Shown here piece after piece: positions 9,193-18,010 of a stretch of 64,000 nucleotides of DNA. A program made the position numbers and the translations under genes. The stretch lies in assembly GCA_964442655.1 (NCBI GenBank), contig CAYTZM010000002.1, positions 153,237 to 217,236 on the forward strand, read 5' to 3'. Origin of the DNA: GCA-002727615 sp964442655 (GTDB lineage Bacteria > Pseudomonadota > Alphaproteobacteria > TMED109). Each line of letters opens with the position of its first letter. Position 1 is the first letter of the stretch. The notes under the pieces are model-generated. The model searched no databases and was not told the origin of the DNA. It saw only the letters and a program-made list of their open reading frames with translations.

Positions 9193-9921
9193 ATGGAAAA
9201 AAAGAATAGAAAAATTCTATACGAAGGAAAAGCTAAAATACTCTATAAAGGTCAAGAACCTAATACCATTGTTCAATACTTTAAAGATCATACAACTGCA
9301 TTTAATAATAAGAAATTTGCAATAATTGAAGGCAAAGGTGTATTAAATAATAAAATTTCAGCATTTTTAATGGAAAAATTAATAAATATAGATATTCCTA
9401 CACACTTTATTAAAAAAATAAATACACGAGAACAGTTAGTTTATAATGTTGAAATTATACCTGTAGAATTTGTTATTAGAAATATTGCTGCAGGATCTAT
9501 ATGTAAAAGATTCAATCTAAAAGAAGGAGAATTGCTTCCGAGAACACTAATAGAGTATTATTATAAATGTGACGAATTAAATGATCCAATGATCTCCGAA
9601 GAACATATTACCGCTTTTAAGTGGGCTAGCTTAGATGAACTAAAACAAATATATAATATGTCCATAAAAATAAATGATTTCTTAGTAAAACTTTTTTTAA
9701 ATGTTGGAATAAAGGTAATAGACTTTAAATTAGAATTTGGAAGACTATCAAAAAATAATAAACATATTTTAGTGTTAGCAGATGAGTTGAGTCCTGACAA
9801 CTTTAGGCTATGGGATATTAAAACTAATAAAAAACTAGATAAAGATATTTTCAGAGAAGATCTAGGAAATATAATAGATGCTTATAATGAAGTAGCGCAA
9901 AGATTAGGAATTATCAAATAA
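9193..9921 (+). CDS. purC: Phosphoribosylaminoimidazole-succinocarboxamide synthase
   Basis: The 242-residue SAICAR synthetase ligates aspartate to CAIR using ATP. Diagnostic stretches are the N-terminal LYEGKAKILY nucleotide loop, EFVIRNIAAGSICKR, and DFKLEFGR with LADELSPDNFRLWD near the C-terminus. Length and motif order are typical of the bacterial single-domain enzyme. It is followed at 15 bp by purS, as in many alphaproteobacteria. Confidence 0.97.
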   Translation: MEKKNRKILYEGKAKILYKGQEPNTIVQYFKDHTTAFNNKKFAIIEGKGVLNNKISAFLMEKLINIDIPTHFIKKINTREQLVYNVEIIPVEFVIRNIAAGSICKRFNLKEGELLPRTLIEYYYKCDELNDPMISEEHITAFKWASLDELKQIYNMSIKINDFLVKLFLNVGIKVIDFKLEFGRLSKNNKHILVLADELSPDNFRLWDIKTNKKLDKDIFREDLGNIIDAYNEVAQRLGIIK

Positions 9922-9936
9922 ATAATAGAGGTTAAT

Positions 9937-10182
9937 ATGAAAGTTGAAGTACATACAAGACTAAAAGAAGGAGTTTTAGATCCTCAAGGAAAAGCAGTAG
10001 AATCTGCTTTAAAAAATTTAGGATACGATCAAATAAATAAGATAAGACAAGGAAAACTATTTGATATTGAAATTGATACTATTGATCCTGTAAAAGCTGA
10101 AGAAATTGCTAATAATATATGCAAATCATTATTGGCAAACATGGTTATAGAAGATTTCACAGTAAAAGTGCTTCCAACCTAA
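9937..10182 (+). CDS. purS: FGAM synthase subunit PurS
   Basis: This is the 81-residue small subunit that bridges PurQ and PurL in the three-protein formylglycinamidine ribonucleotide synthase. The sequence KEGVLDPQGKAVESALKNLGY is characteristic, and the order purS-purQ-purL confirms the call. A good ribosome binding site (AGAGG) precedes the ATG. Its presence goes with the short PurL encoded downstream, which lacks the PurS-like N-terminal domain of the large enterobacterial enzyme. Confidence 0.96.
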   Translation: MKVEVHTRLKEGVLDPQGKAVESALKNLGYDQINKIRQGKLFDIEIDTIDPVKAEEIANNICKSLLANMVIEDFTVKVLPT

Positions 10183-10205
10183 TAACTTATAAAGATTTTA
10201 TTAAT

Positions 10206-10898
10206 ATGAATACATCTATAATAGTTTTTCCAGGATCAAATTGTGATAGAGATATTGCTGTAGCCATAAGAAATGTGAGCAATACTGAACCTAATATGGT
10301 TTGGCATAAAGAGACCTCTTTAAATAAAGCAGACTTAATTGTATTACCTGGCGGTTTTTCCCATGGGGACTATTTAAGATCAGGATCAATAGCCTCACGT
10401 GCTCCCATAATGAAAGAAGTTATTAAACTAGCAAATAACGGCACTCCTATTTTAGGCATTTGTAATGGATTTCAAATTCTTACTGAATGCGAATTATTAC
10501 CTGGAGTATTAATGAGAAATAAAAATATGCAATTTATATGTAAATATACATATTTAATTTCTAATAATGAAAATAAATGGGTTAATAAAAAAGAAATTAA
10601 TAAAGTCATTTCATATCCTGTGGCGCACCATGATGGTAATTATTTTTGTAACAAAGATGAATTAAATAACCTAAAAGCAAATAATAGAATTGTTTTTCAG
10701 TATTGTTCTGCAACAGGAATAATTAGTGAAGAAAATAACATAAATGGCTCATTATATAATATTGCCGGAATTACAAATAAAAATGGAAATGTATTAGGTA
10801 TGATGCCACATCCAGAACGGGCTATTAGTAAAAATCTAGGTGGCAATGATGGAATATCTTTCTTTGAAAACTTTTTTAATAATATAGGAAATTTATAA
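10206..10898 (+). CDS. purQ: FGAM synthase glutaminase subunit PurQ
   Basis: The 230-residue class I glutamine amidotransferase supplies ammonia to PurL. The catalytic Cys is in GICNGFQIL and the His-Glu pair in MMPHPERA. A longer frame opens at 10119, inside purS, but the family's usual N-terminus (MNTSIIVFPGSNCDRD) begins at ATG 10206, which I chose; that leaves a 23-bp gap after purS. The stop overlaps the purL start (TAATG), indicating translational coupling. Confidence 0.96.
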   Translation: MNTSIIVFPGSNCDRDIAVAIRNVSNTEPNMVWHKETSLNKADLIVLPGGFSHGDYLRSGSIASRAPIMKEVIKLANNGTPILGICNGFQILTECELLPGVLMRNKNMQFICKYTYLISNNENKWVNKKEINKVISYPVAHHDGNYFCNKDELNNLKANNRIVFQYCSATGIISEENNINGSLYNIAGITNKNGNVLGMMPHPERAISKNLGGNDGISFFENFFNNIGNL

Positions 10899-13090
10899 TG
10901 ACCACTTTAGATCAAGCCCTAGAGTTGGGGCTAAATAAAAGTGAGTACGAAAAAATTATTAATTATCTTGATCGTGTTCCCAATATTACTGAATTAGGTA
11001 TATTTTCTGCTATGTGGAGTGAGCATTGCTCTTATAAATCATCCCGGAAATGGTTAAAGAATCTTCCTACCAATGCTGACTGGGTGATTCAAGGTCCTGG
11101 AGAAAATGCCGGAGTAATAGATATTGGAAATGGATTAGCTGCTGTATTTAAAATGGAAAGTCATAATCATCCCTCATTTATAGAACCATATCAAGGTGCT
11201 GCTACTGGTGTAGGAGGTATTATGCGAGATGTTTTTACTATGGGAGCAAGACCAGTAGCTAATATGAATTGTTTGAGATTTGGAAGTGTCCATCACCATA
11301 AGACAAAACATTTATTATCTGGAGTTGTATCTGGAATTGGTGACTATGGTAACTGTATGGGAGTTCCGACTATTGGAGGAGAATGCAGTTTCGACAAGGG
11401 TTATAATGGAAATATTTTAGTAAACGCAATGACAATAGGAATAGTAGAACAAAAAAGTATTTTTTATGCTAAAGCTGGAAAACCAGGCAGTAAAGTAGTT
11501 TATGTAGGTGCAAAAACTGGAAGAGATGGTATTCATGGAGCCTCTATGGCATCTACCTCTTTTGACGAAGATTCCGAAAATAAAAGACCAACAGTTCAAG
11601 TTGGAGACCCATTTACAGAAAAACTATTATTAGAATCTTGTTTAGAGTTAATGCGTACCGATTGTATTATTGGAATTCAAGATATGGGTGCCGCAGGTTT
11701 AACATCTTCAGCAGTAGAAATGGCTGCTAAAGACAATAATGGTATAAAAATAAATTTAGATAAAGTACCTGTCAGAGAAACTAAAATGACCCCTTTTGAG
11801 ATTATGCTTTCTGAAAGCCAAGAAAGAATGCTAATGGTTATAAAACCTAATTCCGAACAAAAAGCTAAAAAAATATTTAATAAATGGGAATTAGATTTTA
11901 GTGTAATTGGTGAAGTGACTGACTCCAAACATATAGAACTAATTTCCAATAATATAAGTGTTGCAAATATTCCTTTAGAACCTCTAGCTAATGGATTAAT
12001 ATATAATAGACCTTACAAAATTAACAAATCAAAAAATAAGACAATAGTAAATACTAATAATAACTGGGACATTTCTTTACAAAAACTCATGAATAATCCT
12101 GACTTATGTTCACGAAGATGGATATGGGAACAATATGACCATATGGTTATGGGAGACACGATAGGCATGCCTGGATCTGAAGCTAGTATCGTTAGAATAC
12201 ATGGCACCAATGAAGCTCTTGCAATTACCACTGACTGCACTCCAAGATATTGTAAAGCAGATGCTGAAATGGGAGGAAAACAAGCTGTAGCTGAATCTTA
12301 TAGAAACCTTTGCTCAGTTGGAGCAACCGCTTTGGCTATAACAGATTGTTTAAATTTTGGAAATCCTGAAAATTCTATTGTTATGGGTCAAATTATTAAT
12401 GCTATTAATGGCATAGGAGAAGCATGTAAGAAACTTTCTATGCCTGTTATAGCTGGTAATGTAAGTTTATACAATGAAACAGATGGAGAAAGTATTCCAC
12501 CTACCCCTCAAATCGGCGCTGTAGGTATTATTAAAGACACTAGTAAAATTATTAATAATAAAATAGAAAATAGCTTAGATAACGATATTTTAATTATTGG
12601 TAAAACTTTAGGACATCTTGAATGTTCTATTTATGCTAAAGAAATTAGTAAAAATGAAAATGGCTTACCTCCAAATGTGAATCTAGATGAAGAATTCAAA
12701 AATGGACAGTTTATATTAGAATTAATATCAAAAGATATGATTAATTCATGTAAGGATATATCTGATGGTGGGATTGCTATAGCTCTAACTGAAATATGTA
12801 CTATGAGCTCAATAGGTTGCAAAATAACTCAAAAAAATAAGCTAAATATTGATGCATGGCTTTTTGGAGAAGATCAGGCAAGATATATAATAATTTGCAA
12901 TAAATCTAATACAAAAGATATTATTTCTGCTGCTAATCAAAAACAAGTAACAATAGATTATATTGGAAAACTCCAAGGCGAAAACTTTGAAGTAAAAGAC
13001 TTTAAAAGCGAGATCAAAAAAATTTCTATTGAAAAATTATATAATTTAAGAAATAATTGGTTTGAAAATTACTTTTCAACGAAAATATAG
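10898..13090 (+). CDS. purL: Phosphoribosylformylglycinamidine synthase subunit PurL
   Basis: The 730-residue small-type PurL is the ATP-dependent synthetase subunit of the PurSQL complex. Visible motifs are MWSEHCSYKSSRKWL (catalytic His region), KMESHNHPSFIEPYQGAATG, GGIMRDVFTMGARP and the second repeat with DCLNFGNPE and GNVSLYNET. The length suits the PurS-requiring form. It overlaps purQ by one base and is followed at 15 bp by bolA. Confidence 0.97.
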   Translation: MTTLDQALELGLNKSEYEKIINYLDRVPNITELGIFSAMWSEHCSYKSSRKWLKNLPTNADWVIQGPGENAGVIDIGNGLAAVFKMESHNHPSFIEPYQGAATGVGGIMRDVFTMGARPVANMNCLRFGSVHHHKTKHLLSGVVSGIGDYGNCMGVPTIGGECSFDKGYNGNILVNAMTIGIVEQKSIFYAKAGKPGSKVVYVGAKTGRDGIHGASMASTSFDEDSENKRPTVQVGDPFTEKLLLESCLELMRTDCIIGIQDMGAAGLTSSAVEMAAKDNNGIKINLDKVPVRETKMTPFEIMLSESQERMLMVIKPNSEQKAKKIFNKWELDFSVIGEVTDSKHIELISNNISVANIPLEPLANGLIYNRPYKINKSKNKTIVNTNNNWDISLQKLMNNPDLCSRRWIWEQYDHMVMGDTIGMPGSEASIVRIHGTNEALAITTDCTPRYCKADAEMGGKQAVAESYRNLCSVGATALAITDCLNFGNPENSIVMGQIINAINGIGEACKKLSMPVIAGNVSLYNETDGESIPPTPQIGAVGIIKDTSKIINNKIENSLDNDILIIGKTLGHLECSIYAKEISKNENGLPPNVNLDEEFKNGQFILELISKDMINSCKDISDGGIAIALTEICTMSSIGCKITQKNKLNIDAWLFGEDQARYIIICNKSNTKDIISAANQKQVTIDYIGKLQGENFEVKDFKSEIKKISIEKLYNLRNNWFENYFSTKI

Positions 13091-13105
13091 GTATGAGGTA
13101 TAATT

Positions 13106-13336
13106 ATGGCTATGAGTTCAGATGAAATAGAAAAAATGATAAAAGAAGCAATGCCGGATGCTCAAGTTATTATTGAAGATCTGAGAGGAGATGGTGATCA
13201 TTATTCTGCTCAAGTAATCTCTACCCTCTTTAGTGGTAAATCTAAAATTCAGCAACATCAAATGGTATATAAAGCACTTAAGGGAAAAATGGGACAGCAA
13301 CTTCATGCTTTAGCACTTAAAACTAGTGCTCAATAA
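13106..13336 (+). CDS. BolA-family protein
   Basis: The 76-residue BolA-like protein has the family's helix-turn-helix-like core (SKIQQHQMVYKALKGKM). BolA proteins partner monothiol glutaredoxins in iron-sulfur cluster handling. A CGFS glutaredoxin gene follows 21 bp downstream, which supports the same role here. GAGG lies eight bases before the ATG at 13106. The canonical BolA histidine is probably the one in HQMVYKAL. Confidence 0.92.
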   Translation: MAMSSDEIEKMIKEAMPDAQVIIEDLRGDGDHYSAQVISTLFSGKSKIQQHQMVYKALKGKMGQQLHALALKTSAQ

Positions 13337-13357
13337 TAAAATAATAAGGAGATATAA

Positions 13358-13678
13358 ATGACTAATATAGATGATGGAGTAAAAGATAGAATTGAGAAAG
13401 AAATTAGTTCTAATGATGTAGTATTATTCATGAAAGGAACACCTATATTTCCACAATGCGGCTTCTCTTCTATGGTCTCTCAAGTTTTAAATCATATAGG
13501 GGTAGAATTTAAAGGCGTTGATGTACTTGCTGAACCAACTCTAAGAGAAGGAATTAAGGAATTTAGTGACTGGCCTACTATTCCACAACTATATGTTAAG
13601 GGTAAATTTATAGGGGGATGTGATATTGTCAAAGAAATGTATGAAAATGGAGAACTTCAAGAATTATTTCCCAAATAA
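13358..13678 (+). CDS. grxD: Monothiol glutaredoxin (CGFS type)
   Basis: The 106-residue glutaredoxin has the active site PQCGFSS, a single-cysteine CGFS motif that coordinates a glutathione-ligated [2Fe-2S] cluster with a BolA partner. FMKGTP, WPTIPQLYVKG and FIGGCDIV are the glutathione-binding stretches of the family. AAGGAG precedes the start. The stop lies two bases from the convergent rpsD stop, leaving no room for a separate terminator. Confidence 0.95.
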   Translation: MTNIDDGVKDRIEKEISSNDVVLFMKGTPIFPQCGFSSMVSQVLNHIGVEFKGVDVLAEPTLREGIKEFSDWPTIPQLYVKGKFIGGCDIVKEMYENGELQELFPK

Positions 13679-13680
13679 AA

Positions 13681-14295
13681 CTACCTTGAATAGAACTCTA
13701 CTACTAAATTTGGCTCCATTTGCACTGGGTAAGGGATATCAGATAATATAGGTACACGATTAAATGTCCCTTCTAACTTTTCTAAATTAGGCTTTATATA
13801 ATCAGGAATTTCTCTTACTTGTGATTGTGAAGCTTCTACAACTAAAGGATGGCTTTTTGAAGTATCTTTTATAGAAATAACATCTCCTACAGTGCATAAG
13901 TAAGATCTTATAGTAACCCTCTTACCATTTACTCTTACATGTCCATGATTAATTAATTGTCTCGCAGAAAATATTGTTGGAACTAAATTTAACCTGTAAA
14001 CTATAGCATCTAATCTTCGTTCTAAAAGACCTACTAATAGTTCTCCTGTATCACCTTTAAGAGATGCAGCAGTCTTATAATAACTTCTAAATTGTTTTTC
14101 AGAAAGATTACCGTAATAACCTTTAAGTTTTTGTTTAGCTCTTAATTGTATTCCAAAATCAGAAACTTTTCCTCGTCTTTGACCATGTTCACCAGGTCCA
14201 TATTCTCTTTTGTTAAAAGGACTTTTTGGTCTACCCCATAAATTACACCCTAAACGTCTATCAATTTTATAATGGGGCTCACTTCTTTTACTCAT
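13681..14295 (-). CDS. rpsD: 30S ribosomal protein S4
   Basis: The 204-residue S4 is a primary 16S rRNA-binding protein of the small-subunit body. It has the conserved N-terminal region (CNLWGRPKSPFNKREYGPG) and the S4 RNA-binding domain (LERRLDAIVYRLNLVPT, ARQLINHGHVRVNGKRV). It stands alone rather than in an alpha operon, as in alphaproteobacteria. A strong promoter is visible at 14339-14366. Confidence 0.97.
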   Translation of the reverse strand: MSKRSEPHYKIDRRLGCNLWGRPKSPFNKREYGPGEHGQRRGKVSDFGIQLRAKQKLKGYYGNLSEKQFRSYYKTAASLKGDTGELLVGLLERRLDAIVYRLNLVPTIFSARQLINHGHVRVNGKRVTIRSYLCTVGDVISIKDTSKSHPLVVEASQSQVREIPDYIKPNLEKLEGTFNRVPILSDIPYPVQMEPNLVVEFYSR

Positions 14296-14338
14296 ACTTT
14301 AATATTTCCAGATTTAAGAAATTAAAACAATCTTATGG

Positions 14339-14366
14339 AATATACAGCTGAATTATATACTGTCAA
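14339..14366 (-). promoter_or_regulatory. Putative sigma-70 promoter of rpsD
   Basis: Read on the minus strand, TTGACA (14361-14366) is followed after 16 bp by TATATT (14339-14344). The -10 element ends 43 bases before the rpsD ATG (14295). The -35 matches consensus perfectly and the -10 at five of six positions. It lies just upstream of rpsD and downstream of the TrmJ-like gene, as expected for a separately transcribed ribosomal protein gene. Confidence 0.65.
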
Positions 14367-14380
14367 CTATGAACTTTTAA

Positions 14381-15124
14381 TTATCCTTTAATGAAAGATG
14401 ATATTATTCCATGCAAAATTTTTATTTCCTGATCAGTAAGACTATTTCTTGTAAAAATTGCTTCTATATTTTTAATCATACTATCTTTTTTATCTATCGG
14501 TACAAAAAATTTATTTTTATCAAGTTGAGCAACTAAACGTTCTAACAGATAATTTAATTCTGATTTATTAGCAATTTTATTTATTCTGGTTTGACTTTGA
14601 GTGTAACTTATTGAATCTCTCTTATTATTTTCAATAAACCATTGATAACAAAAAGAAAAAACTGACATTGATAAGTTTATTGAATTAAAATTTTTGTTGC
14701 ATTCTATGTTAGCTATTGCATCAGCCTTCACTACATCCTTATTCTCTAAACCAGACTTTTCACCGCCAAAAATTATTCCAGTTGTTGAATTAATATTATG
14801 ATCTAGTAAAATTTTAACAGCCTCTATTATATTAAATACAGGCTTATTTATATCTCTTTCTCTAGCAGTTGTTGCTAGTAAATATGAAACATTTTTTGTA
14901 GCAGATTTAATATTATTAAAAATTTTAACATTAAAATTTTTATCTTGTAGAGCTCCAGCGGAAGTTGCTATTGCTTTTTTATTAGGCCAATCTTCTCTTG
15001 GTCTAACAATTGCTAAATCTGTAAACCCAAAATTCAACATAGCTCGAGCAGATGAGCCAATATTTTCTCCAAGTTGAGGTTCAATTAAAATTATTTTAGG
15101 ATATCTTATAATTTTATTTGTCAT
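14381..15124 (-). CDS. TrmJ-like tRNA/rRNA 2'-O-methyltransferase (SPOUT, TrmH family)
   Basis: The 247-residue protein has the SpoU/TrmH trefoil-knot signatures: IILIEPQLGENIGSSARAM at the N-terminus, GIIFGGEKSGLENKDV, and a motif-3-like SINLSMSVFSFCYQW. These match the TrmJ/LasT group, which 2'-O-methylates tRNA position 32 in well-studied members. The C-terminal ~80 residues are the extension usual in TrmJ. The start overlaps the end of nadE by 11 bp. The exact target nucleotide here is not established. Confidence 0.88.
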   Translation of the reverse strand: MTNKIIRYPKIILIEPQLGENIGSSARAMLNFGFTDLAIVRPREDWPNKKAIATSAGALQDKNFNVKIFNNIKSATKNVSYLLATTARERDINKPVFNIIEAVKILLDHNINSTTGIIFGGEKSGLENKDVVKADAIANIECNKNFNSINLSMSVFSFCYQWFIENNKRDSISYTQSQTRINKIANKSELNYLLERLVAQLDKNKFFVPIDKKDSMIKNIEAIFTRNSLTDQEIKILHGIISSFIKG

Positions 15125-16772
15125 CTAAAAAAGCATTAGTTATAGGATAACGTCTCTCCTTACCAAAAGATCTGGCTGTAAGTTTAACGCCTGGTGCAGA
15201 TTGTCTTCTTTTATATTCAGATAGTAATAATAATTTATAAATTCTTTTTACTAAAATTTTACTATATCCATCTTTTATTAAATCAATTAATGAATATTCT
15301 TTTTCAATAATCTTTTTTAAAATCTCGTCTAAAAGTTCATATGAAGGTAATATATCTTGATCTTTTTGATTGATATTTAATTCCGCAGATGGTTCTTTAT
15401 TAATACTATTTATAGGAACTACAATTCCCTTAGGCCCTAATAAACTATCACAAAAATTATTATTACGCCATTTTGCTATTTCGTATACATCCGTCTTATA
15501 AGCATCTTTTAAAACAGTAAAACCTCCATTCATATCCCCATAAATAGTTGTGTAACCAACACTAATTTCGCTTTTATTTCCAGTAGAAAGAACCATATAA
15601 CCAAATTTATTAGATAAAGCCATTAACAAGACTCCTCTAATTCTAGATTGAATATTTTCTTCAGTTGTATCTTCTTTTAAACCTTTAAAAGAAGACGTTA
15701 ATTCTTTTAAGAATAATTCATTTACTTCATCTATATTTATCGTATCCATTTTTATACTTAATAATTTAGATAATTCCATTGCATCATCAAGTGAGCCTTG
15801 TGATGAAAACTTTGAAGGCATTCTAACTCCCTTTACCATCTCTTTCCCTAAGGCATCTACAGCTATTGTACAACTTAAAGCAGAGTCAATTCCCCCTGAC
15901 AAACCTAATATTACTCCTTTAAAATTATTTTTAATCACATAATCTCGTAGACCTATAACCATTGCTAAGTATTTTGCTTCATAACCTGAAGAAATTTGAT
16001 TTATATTTTCATTTTGTATTTGAATTTGATCATTGATTAATACTAAATTACATACACTCATCCCTTCAAACCAATCAGCAATTTGAATACGTAATTTTGA
16101 ATTATTATCTAAAGCAAAAGACCCTCCATCAAAAACCAATTCATCCTGCCCTCCTATCTGGTTTACATAAATTAATGGTAGTTTAGTTTCAGTTACTCTT
16201 GCTACAGCTACAGACAATCTTTCATCTTCTTTATTTTGATCAAAAGGTGACCCATTTATCACAACCAATACTTGTGCTCCAGATTCCACTAAAGTCTCAG
16301 TTACATCGTTATGCCACATATCTTCGCATATCATCAAACCAATCCTGATTCCCTTAAAAGAAATAGGACCAGAAATCCTTCCTGAATTAAATACTCTCGA
16401 TTCATCAAAAACACCATAATTAGGTAAATGATGTTTATCTATTGTTGATATTTCACCTTTATAAATTAATGCTGCGGAGTTTCTTAATATATTTTTATCA
16501 TTTCTTGGATAACCAACTATAACTGCAGGTCCTCCATCTTTTGTAAGCTCAATAAGTTTATCAATTTGTATAGAAACAGCATCAATCAATGAAGGTCGTA
16601 ACACTAAATCTTCAGGAGGGTAGCCTGTCATACATAATTCGGAGAAAACACATAAATCAACATTTTCCTTTCTAGATTTTTCTCTTATAGAAAAAATAAG
16701 ATCGTAATTTTTTTCTAAATTTCCTACATGGAAATTAATCTGACACATTGAAATTTTAATTTTTATACTCAA
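15114..16772 (-). CDS. nadE: Glutamine-dependent NAD+ synthetase
   Basis: The 552-residue two-domain enzyme amidates nicotinate adenine dinucleotide. The N-terminal nitrilase-type glutaminase carries FSELCMTGYPPED (Glu), the Lys in DKHHLPNYGVFDE, and the catalytic Cys in IGLMICEDMWH. The C-terminal synthetase has the PP-loop GLSGGIDSALS and LSTGNKSEISVGY. It lies 17 bp downstream of pncB, so consecutive steps of nicotinate salvage are encoded together. Confidence 0.96.
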   Translation of the reverse strand: MSIKIKISMCQINFHVGNLEKNYDLIFSIREKSRKENVDLCVFSELCMTGYPPEDLVLRPSLIDAVSIQIDKLIELTKDGGPAVIVGYPRNDKNILRNSAALIYKGEISTIDKHHLPNYGVFDESRVFNSGRISGPISFKGIRIGLMICEDMWHNDVTETLVESGAQVLVVINGSPFDQNKEDERLSVAVARVTETKLPLIYVNQIGGQDELVFDGGSFALDNNSKLRIQIADWFEGMSVCNLVLINDQIQIQNENINQISSGYEAKYLAMVIGLRDYVIKNNFKGVILGLSGGIDSALSCTIAVDALGKEMVKGVRMPSKFSSQGSLDDAMELSKLLSIKMDTINIDEVNELFLKELTSSFKGLKEDTTEENIQSRIRGVLLMALSNKFGYMVLSTGNKSEISVGYTTIYGDMNGGFTVLKDAYKTDVYEIAKWRNNNFCDSLLGPKGIVVPINSINKEPSAELNINQKDQDILPSYELLDEILKKIIEKEYSLIDLIKDGYSKILVKRIYKLLLLSEYKRRQSAPGVKLTARSFGKERRYPITNAFLDDK

Positions 16773-16789
16773 TTTATTTCCAGCTAAAA

Positions 16790-17917
16790 TTAATCTTCAT
16801 TATTAGGTAATAAAAATTCTCGACCCATTTTTACTCTCTCTACACCATCGTATTCAATTATATCTGCAGTAGCATAAGTTTCCGACCAGCTTTCTGGCAA
16901 ATAGGATCCTGTACCTATAAAATCTATTGGAGCTTTAATACTAGACATCAATTTGCATTTTTCTGGACTAAAGCCACTTGAAACTACAATTTTTACTTTA
17001 TTCCATCCTGCATTATCTAAAGATTTTCTTAAATATATTATTGCTGCAGCACTTACACCTGTGCCCACTAACCATTTCAATTCTTGCTCTGTTCTATATG
17101 TTCTTATACAGTGAGGATCATATTTATCTAATAATTCATAAGATTTAGACGTATCTAACCCTTCTACAAACCTACCTCCATGAGTATCTAATCTTAAAGA
17201 CAACATTCCTTTTTTAGCTAAATTTTTAAATTCTTTACAAACTTGTAAAGAATCAGAAATTTCTCTTCCAAAATAATCTATTAGTACAGTTATTGGCTCC
17301 TTAGGATAAGTATTAGAAAAAATTTTTGCTGCATTAACAGTTGTTCCTGCATATCCTACTAAAGCATGAGGCATAGTACCAACACCTTTTTTTTTCCCAA
17401 AAAAATGAGAAGTTATATCATTTGCACTTCCTACAAATCCAATTGCTCCAAGTTCTTTTTGCCCTTTTTTAGAACCAACAGATGCTCCATAAGCCATTAA
17501 CTCTTGCATTTCAGTTCCAGCACAATGGCGAGCATCCATAGCTATAAATCCTACTTTAGGTAAATCACTTACCATACCAAAAGTATTATATGCTGCGACA
17601 CAGGGTCCACCTAATTTTTGTAAAAATATTGTTTCTAGATCTACTAAATGCATTAAGCTTCCTGACAAATACATTAATACCTCTCCGGCCCCTACCCAAG
17701 CTCCTTCTTCAAAACACTCATCAACCTTTACCTTATTACCTCTGGAATTAGTTACTAATTTAATCCATTCTATAGCAAGTTTTGGGCAATAAATAACAGG
17801 TCTTCGCATAAACACTGCATATGTAACCTTGACGTCTCCATGCTTTTCCACAACTGATTTAGTCAGTTTAAAATAATGATCAGTTCTTAACTCAATATCA
17901 TTTTCAAAATTAGACAA
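16790..17917 (-). CDS. pncB: Nicotinate phosphoribosyltransferase
   Basis: The 375-residue protein makes nicotinate mononucleotide from nicotinate and PRPP, feeding NAD synthesis with the adjacent nadE. Family stretches include LRTDHYFKLTKSVVEKHG, AMDARHCAGTEM, GVGTMPHALVGYAG and a phosphate-binding IDFIGTGSYLP near the C-terminus. Translation appears to start at TTG 17917 after GGAAG. It is slightly shorter than the enterobacterial enzyme but looks complete. Confidence 0.9.
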   Translation of the reverse strand: MSNFENDIELRTDHYFKLTKSVVEKHGDVKVTYAVFMRRPVIYCPKLAIEWIKLVTNSRGNKVKVDECFEEGAWVGAGEVLMYLSGSLMHLVDLETIFLQKLGGPCVAAYNTFGMVSDLPKVGFIAMDARHCAGTEMQELMAYGASVGSKKGQKELGAIGFVGSANDITSHFFGKKKGVGTMPHALVGYAGTTVNAAKIFSNTYPKEPITVLIDYFGREISDSLQVCKEFKNLAKKGMLSLRLDTHGGRFVEGLDTSKSYELLDKYDPHCIRTYRTEQELKWLVGTGVSAAAIIYLRKSLDNAGWNKVKIVVSSGFSPEKCKLMSSIKAPIDFIGTGSYLPESWSETYATADIIEYDGVERVKMGREFLLPNNED

Positions 17918-18010
17918 ATTACTTCCATTCTTAAATTATAATATAAAACTATACTTTATGTGTTTATGTGTTAATAGTTTATTTTTAAAATTAACTTTAT
18001 AAGTTTCTTC

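Noticed and set aside
10119..10205. Extended N-terminus for purQ
   Set aside because: These codons overlap purS and do not resemble any PurQ N-terminus; family homology begins at ATG 10206.
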